10,998 bases of DNA. Source: Novosphingobium sp. UBA6722. GTDB lineage: Bacteria > Pseudomonadota > Alphaproteobacteria > Sphingomonadales > Sphingomonadaceae. Within the stretch, counting starts at the first letter, position 1. The number at the start of each line of letters is the position of its first letter. Location of the stretch: the NCBI GenBank assembly GCA_002454125.1, contig DKII01000023.1, positions 1 through 10,998 of the forward strand. The letters run 5' to 3'. Below are positions 8,105 through 10,998 of this stretch, one piece after another. The translations under genes were made by a program, and so were the position numbers. The notes beneath the pieces were generated by a model. It saw nothing but the letters and a program-made list of their open reading frames with translations. It had not been told where the DNA came from and did no database searches.

Positions 8105-8736
8105 GCCAGCTGGCTGTTGATCAGAACGAAGCGCCCGAAGGCGCGCGCGAACTGCTCCTGCACACCGCTTCGACGATCATGCGCGAAGGCGATATCGTCG
8201 ATATCTCGCTGTCCGAACTCTCGCTCCGCTCGGGGCTCAACTCGGCGCTGGTGAAGTACTATTTTGGCAACAAGGCCGGGCTGATGAAGGCCCTGCTCGA
8301 TCGTGACATGCAGGATATCGTCCACGCGGTCGATGCGCTGATGGCCAAGGACATGAGCCCGGACGAGCGGCTGCGCCGTCATATCGGCGCCGTGGTCGAT
8401 ACCTATTACAAGACGCCCTATCTCAACCGCCTGCTGATGCGGCTGGTGCGTGAAAGCGATCCCGAAGAGGCGCACCGGATCGCCGATTCCTATCTGACGC
8501 CGCTCAGCCGCGCCTATGACCGGCTGATCAAGGACGGGGTCAAGCAGGGCCTGTTCCGCAATGTCGATCCCCAGTTGTTCTATTTCACGACGACCGGGGC
8601 TTGCGACCGGTTCTTTTCCTCGCGCCTGGTGCTCAAGCACTGCTACGATACCGAGGCGCTGACCGAGGAACTGCGCGATCGCTATCGCGAACACTGCATC
8701 GATTTCATCATGGCGGGGATCCTCGCGCACAACTGA
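8101..8736 (+). CDS. TetR/AcrR-family transcriptional regulator, 211 aa
   Basis: This is a predicted dimeric DNA-binding repressor. The N-terminal helix-turn-helix covers about residues 35-60 (ISLSELSLRSGLNSALVKYYFGNK in part), with the LVKYYFGNKAGLM signature of TetR recognition helices. Residues 75-211 form the all-helical ligand and dimer domain. I chose ATG 8101 over an upstream in-frame TTG at 8074. The ATG overlaps the crotonase stop (ATGA), AGGAG stands upstream at 8085-8089, and the nine extra codons would be that ribosome binding site translated. As the fourth gene of a beta-oxidation-type cluster it most likely represses that cluster, and perhaps the divergent receptor, and is released by an acyl-CoA intermediate. 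The best candidate operator is 5141-5164. Family call firm; ligand and target inferred. From memory, M. tuberculosis has a comparable arrangement of TetR-type KstR2 beside thiolase and SDR genes. Confidence 0.93.
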   Translation: MSQLAVDQNEAPEGARELLLHTASTIMREGDIVDISLSELSLRSGLNSALVKYYFGNKAGLMKALLDRDMQDIVHAVDALMAKDMSPDERLRRHIGAVVDTYYKTPYLNRLLMRLVRESDPEEAHRIADSYLTPLSRAYDRLIKDGVKQGLFRNVDPQLFYFTTTGACDRFFSSRLVLKHCYDTEALTEELRDRYREHCIDFIMAGILAHN

Positions 8737-8749
8737 GCTGAGGATTGGC

Positions 8750-9616
8750 ATGAGTGACTGGCATATCGGCGTGATCGGCGGCTCGGGCCTGGCCGGTGGC
8801 GTCGGGCTTGAAAACGCCCAGGAAATCGCGGTCGAGAGCCCGTTTGGCGAACCGTCTGCTGCCGTGACCACCGGCACGCTGGCAGGCGTGCGGGTTACCT
8901 TCCTGCCGCGCCACGGGATCGGCCATGCCGTCCCGCCTGCCGCCGTGAACTACCGCGCCAATATCGACGTGCTGAAGCGCTGCGGCGTGACGGACCTGGT
9001 TGCCCTTTCCGCCATCGGTTCGCTGCGTGCCGACATGGCCCCGGGGCAGATGGTGGCGGTGAGCCAGTTCATTGATCGCACGGTCAGCCGCCCGGCCAGC
9101 TTTTTCGGGCCGGGCCTGGTCGGGCATGTCAGCCTGGCCGATCCGGTCTGTCCGCGCCTTGCAGCCGGGCTGGCCGACGCGGTCGAGGGTGAGGGCGGGA
9201 CGGTCCATCGCGGCGGAACTTATATCGCCATCGAAGGCCCGCAGTTTTCGACCCGCGCCGAAAGCCTGCTCTACCGCAAGTGGGGCGGGGACGTGATCGG
9301 GATGACCGCCATGCCCGAAGCCCGCCTCGCCCGCGAGGCCGAGCTGCCCTATGCCCTGCTGGGGATGGTCACCGACTATGACAGCTGGCGCAGCGGCGAA
9401 GCCGGCGTGGAGGCAGGCGAAGTCCTGGCTGTGATGCAGGCCAACGTCGCGCTGGCAGCGAAGGTGCTGCAGCGCTTCCTCGCGGCATTGCCGGCGGAGC
9501 GGGCGCCGAGCCCGATCGACCAGGCGCTCGAACATGCGATCATGACCGCCAAGGCGCAGCGCGATCCCGTGCTGGTGGCCAAGCTTGATGCGGTTGCGGG
9601 AAGGGTGCTGCGATGA
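8750..9616 (+). CDS. mtnP: S-methyl-5'-thioadenosine phosphorylase, 288 aa
   Basis: This cytoplasmic enzyme splits 5'-methylthioadenosine with phosphate into adenine and 5-methylthioribose-1-phosphate (methionine salvage and removal of a polyamine or quorum-signal by-product). Family motifs in order: VIGGSGL (8-14, phosphate loop), LPRHGIGH with Arg54-His55, NYRANI, SAIGSL, QFIDRT, IEGPQFSTRAES (about 163-174), GMTAMPEA (184-191) and TDYDSW with Asp209 and Asp211. The last pair corresponds to the human MTAP aspartates that contact the adenine base and favours adenosine over inosine substrates. Gly184 replaces the Asn of human MTAP (NMT), as in my memory of Pseudomonas methylthioinosine phosphorylase, so a mixed or altered base preference is possible. 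The start has GAGGA (8740-8744) 5 nt upstream and lies 13 nt after the TetR stop. The stop overlaps maiA (ATGA, 9613-9616). Its place behind a catabolic regulator is not explained by its function. Confidence 0.93.
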   Translation: MSDWHIGVIGGSGLAGGVGLENAQEIAVESPFGEPSAAVTTGTLAGVRVTFLPRHGIGHAVPPAAVNYRANIDVLKRCGVTDLVALSAIGSLRADMAPGQMVAVSQFIDRTVSRPASFFGPGLVGHVSLADPVCPRLAAGLADAVEGEGGTVHRGGTYIAIEGPQFSTRAESLLYRKWGGDVIGMTAMPEARLAREAELPYALLGMVTDYDSWRSGEAGVEAGEVLAVMQANVALAAKVLQRFLAALPAERAPSPIDQALEHAIMTAKAQRDPVLVAKLDAVAGRVLR

Positions 9617-10245
9617 GCGAACTCGTCCTCTACGATTACTGGCGCTCTTCCGCGGCTTACCGCGTGCGGATCGCGATGAACCTGAAAGGCCTGTCCTGGA
9701 CCTCGCAGCAGGTCGATCTGGTCACCGGCGAGCAGGGCAGCGATGCGCACCGCGCGCGCAACCCGCTGGGACTGGTGCCGGTGCTGGAAGTTGATGGGGA
9801 GGCGATCGCCCAGTCGCTGGCGATCATCGACTACCTCGATGCGCGCTGGCCTGAATCGCGCCTGTTGCCGGCCGACCCCATGGCCCGCGCCCACGTGCTG
9901 GGCCGGGCGATGACCATCATTTCCGAGGTCCATCCGCTGCAAAACCTGCGCGTCCAGAACTTCCTGCGCGACGATCTGGGCGTCGACGCGGACGGGATCA
10001 CCTGCTGGCTCCATCGCTGGCTTGGCGATGGCCTGGCGGCGCTGGAAGCCGATGCGCCGGAACACGGACTGTTCGGCGGAGCCACGCCCAATCTGATCGA
10101 TGTCTGCCTTGTCCCGCAGCTCTACAGTGCGCGGCGGTTTGCCGTGCCGCTTGAACGGCTGCCGCGCCTGGTGCGGATCGACGAGGCGCTGCGGGCGATC
10201 CCGGCCATCGCCGCTTCCGCGCCAGAAGCGGTAAAGCCCGCGTGA
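9613..10245 (+). CDS. maiA: Maleylacetoacetate isomerase (zeta-class GST), 210 aa
   Basis: The enzyme isomerises 4-maleylacetoacetate to 4-fumarylacetoacetate using glutathione, the penultimate step of homogentisate (phenylalanine/tyrosine) breakdown. The N-terminal thioredoxin-like domain has the zeta-class signature RSSAAYRVRIAMN (11-23), with Ser12 and Ser13 at the glutathione-activating positions and Ala14 where the eukaryotic enzyme has Cys. Pro51 and the cis-Pro region (LGLVPVLEVDG) follow, then Gln67-Ser68 (QSLAIIDYLD), which binds the gamma-glutamyl group. The C-terminal helical domain keeps HPLQNLRV and the GATPNLIDVCLVPQ segment (zeta-class PTLADICLVPQ type). Length fits the family. 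The ATG overlaps the mtnP stop by 4 bp, so translation is probably coupled. Downstream, after 55 nt, come a MarR gene and an FAH-family gene that would use this product. Activity toward other maleyl compounds (for example maleylpyruvate) cannot be excluded. Confidence 0.92.
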   Translation: MSELVLYDYWRSSAAYRVRIAMNLKGLSWTSQQVDLVTGEQGSDAHRARNPLGLVPVLEVDGEAIAQSLAIIDYLDARWPESRLLPADPMARAHVLGRAMTIISEVHPLQNLRVQNFLRDDLGVDADGITCWLHRWLGDGLAALEADAPEHGLFGGATPNLIDVCLVPQLYSARRFAVPLERLPRLVRIDEALRAIPAIAASAPEAVKPA

Positions 10246-10249
10246 CTTT

Positions 10250-10270
10250 GCTTGGCGCTGGGCTTGGCGC
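10250..10270. repeat. Two 9-bp direct repeats GCTTGGCGC
   Basis: GCTTGGCGC occurs at 10250-10258 and again at 10262-10270, a 12-bp period, in the short gap after maiA. Each copy contains TTGGCG, so the repeat duplicates the candidate -35 element of the marR promoter. It may be a regulator site or chance in GC-rich DNA. Confidence 0.4.
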
Positions 10271-10292
10271 AGCAAACCGGTTGCACTAGAAA
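10264..10292 (+). promoter_or_regulatory. Candidate marR promoter, possibly giving a leaderless mRNA
   Basis: TTGGCG (10264-10269) and TAGAAA (10287-10292) are each 4/6 matches to the -35 and -10 consensus with an ideal 17-bp spacer. Transcription would begin about 10299-10301, at or next to the marR ATG (10301). This agrees with the absence of a clear ribosome binding site before that ATG. Confidence 0.5.
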
Positions 10293-10298
10293 CCGATT
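10274..10298 (+). promoter_or_regulatory. Direct repeats flanking the marR -10 box, candidate MarR operator
   Basis: AAACCGGTT (10274-10282) and AAACCGATT (10290-10298) match at 8 of 9 positions and start 16 bp apart. The first contains the palindrome AACCGGTT (10275-10282). The second overlaps the end of the candidate -10 box and the start site. MarR proteins often bind such sites in their own promoter, so autoregulation is a reasonable inference. Confidence 0.4.
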
Positions 10299-10300
10299 CG

Positions 10301-10777
10301 ATGGCCCATGACAGTTCCCGCCTGGCGGATTTCCTGCCTTACCTGATGTCGGTCACCACCAATGCGGTGAGTGACATGATCGCGGGTGAATATCGCGCCC
10401 GGTTCGGCCTCAAGATCCCCGAATGGCGGGTCATGGCGGTGCTCGGCGACGCCGGGCCGCAGACCCAGCGCAGCCTGGTCGGCGCGACGCGGATGGACAA
10501 GGTGGCGGTCAATCGCGCCTGCAAGGTGCTGGAGGATCGCGGGCTGGTTGCGCGCAGTCCCAATGCCGATGATGGCCGTTCGCATCACATTGAATTGACC
10601 GCCGCCGGCAAGGCCGTGCACGGTGAGATCATGCCGCTGGCGCTCGACATGGAGCGGCGGCTGTTCGCCTCGCTCTCGGCCGCCGAACTCAAGGATTTCA
10701 AGGCGCTGCTGGCGCGGATCACCGCCCGGGTGGCCGAACTGGAAGGCGCTGACGCACCCAAGGAGCTGACGCGATGA
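10301..10777 (+). CDS. MarR-family transcriptional regulator, 158 aa
   Basis: This is a predicted winged-helix dimer. N- and C-terminal helices (about 8-35 and 108-150) form the dimer interface. The DNA-binding core runs from IPEWRVMAVLG (39-49) through the recognition region RMDKVAVNRACKVLEDRGLV (64-83) to the wing NADDGRSHHIELT (88-100), where Asp91 and Arg93 are the family-conserved wing residues. Length is typical. The ATG at 10301 has no good Shine-Dalgarno sequence, but a candidate promoter would start transcription almost exactly at it, so initiation may be leaderless. The stop overlaps the next start (ATGA, 10774-10777), tying it to the FAH-family gene. Lying between maiA and that gene, it probably controls homogentisate or aromatic-acid breakdown (inference). 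The ligand is unknown. Confidence 0.93.
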   Translation: MAHDSSRLADFLPYLMSVTTNAVSDMIAGEYRARFGLKIPEWRVMAVLGDAGPQTQRSLVGATRMDKVAVNRACKVLEDRGLVARSPNADDGRSHHIELTAAGKAVHGEIMPLALDMERRLFASLSAAELKDFKALLARITARVAELEGADAPKELTR

Positions 10778-10998
10778 AACTGGCAAGCCTTCCCGGCGGG
10801 CGTGATGGCCGCCTGGCCGTCGTCAGCACTGACCTTGCCTGGTACGCCGACGCCGCGCACCTCGTGCCGACGCTCCAGGCGCTGCTCGATGATTGGGATC
10901 GGCACTTCCCGGTGCTGCAGGCGCTTGCGACCGAACTGGAGCACGGCGCGATCCCGCGCGAGCGGTTCCATGAGCGCGAGGCGCTGGCGCCGCTGCCG
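10774..10998 (+). CDS. Fumarylacetoacetate hydrolase family protein, N-terminal 75 residues (3' truncated by window edge)
   Basis: The frame is open from ATG 10774 to the window end without a stop. The ATG overlaps the marR stop by 4 bp, and AGGAG (10761-10765) stands 8 nt upstream, so both coupling and a proper ribosome binding site support the start. The N-terminus (MKLASLPGGRDGRLAVVSTDL, in part) followed by VPTLQALLDDWDRHFPVLQAL and ending in the APLP motif is, from memory, the N-terminal region of the bacterial ~330-residue fumarylacetoacetate hydrolase family. Here it would hydrolyse 4-fumarylacetoacetate, the product of the nearby maiA enzyme, to fumarate and acetoacetate. The metal-binding catalytic core lies beyond the window, so activity cannot be confirmed. 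Other FAH-fold reactions (hydratase or decarboxylase types) remain possible, but the context favours tyrosine/homogentisate catabolism. Confidence 0.8.
   Translation, partial: MKLASLPGGRDGRLAVVSTDLAWYADAAHLVPTLQALLDDWDRHFPVLQALATELEHGAIPRERFHEREALAPLP

Overview
This GC-rich window (third codon positions strongly G/C) looks like chromosomal DNA of an alphaproteobacterium, most likely a sphingomonad (Sphingomonas, Novosphingobium or Erythrobacter type). The main reasons are a very large TonB-dependent receptor of the kind that is multiplied in that order, the general protein signatures, and tightly packed catabolic operons. The assignment is inference. No mobile element, CRISPR array, tRNA or rRNA was found.

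Layout. (1) 1-1551 (+) is the 3' two-thirds of clpB, the disaggregase chaperone, cut by the window start. (2) 1571-1613 is a strong hairpin with T-runs on both sides, a bidirectional terminator between clpB and the convergent receptor gene. (3) 1631-4876 (-) is a 1081-aa TonB-dependent outer-membrane receptor with signal peptide, plug and barrel. (4) 4877-5185 is a 309-bp divergent regulatory region. It holds a 16-bp perfect palindrome merging into a 10-bp palindrome just upstream of the thiolase ribosome binding site, and a separate inverted repeat on the receptor side. (5) 5186-8736 (+) holds thiolase, an HSD10-like 3-hydroxyacyl-CoA dehydrogenase (SDR), a crotonase and a TetR regulator: three beta-oxidation-type enzymes plus a probable acyl-CoA-responsive repressor. 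(6) 8750-10245 (+) holds methylthioadenosine phosphorylase (mtnP) and maleylacetoacetate isomerase (maiA), closely linked behind the TetR gene. (7) 10301-10998 (+) holds a MarR regulator and the start of a fumarylacetoacetate hydrolase family gene, cut by the window end, behind their own candidate promoter.

How the parts may work together. The receptor and the beta-oxidation genes share one intergenic region, which suggests an uptake-plus-degradation module for a hydrophobic or ring-derived carboxylic acid (steroid, terpenoid or branched acid), repressed by the TetR protein through the palindromes. The substrate cannot be read from the sequence. The acyl-CoA ligase and acyl-CoA dehydrogenase needed for a full cycle are not in the window. 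Downstream, maiA, marR and the FAH-family gene form the lower part of homogentisate (tyrosine/phenylalanine) breakdown, giving fumarate and acetoacetate. The thiolase could in principle handle acetoacetyl-CoA derived from the latter.

The genes are ordinary as families. The points most worth checking are the compound operator, the unusual position of the crotonase catalytic glutamate, and a probable leaderless, repeat-flanked marR promoter.
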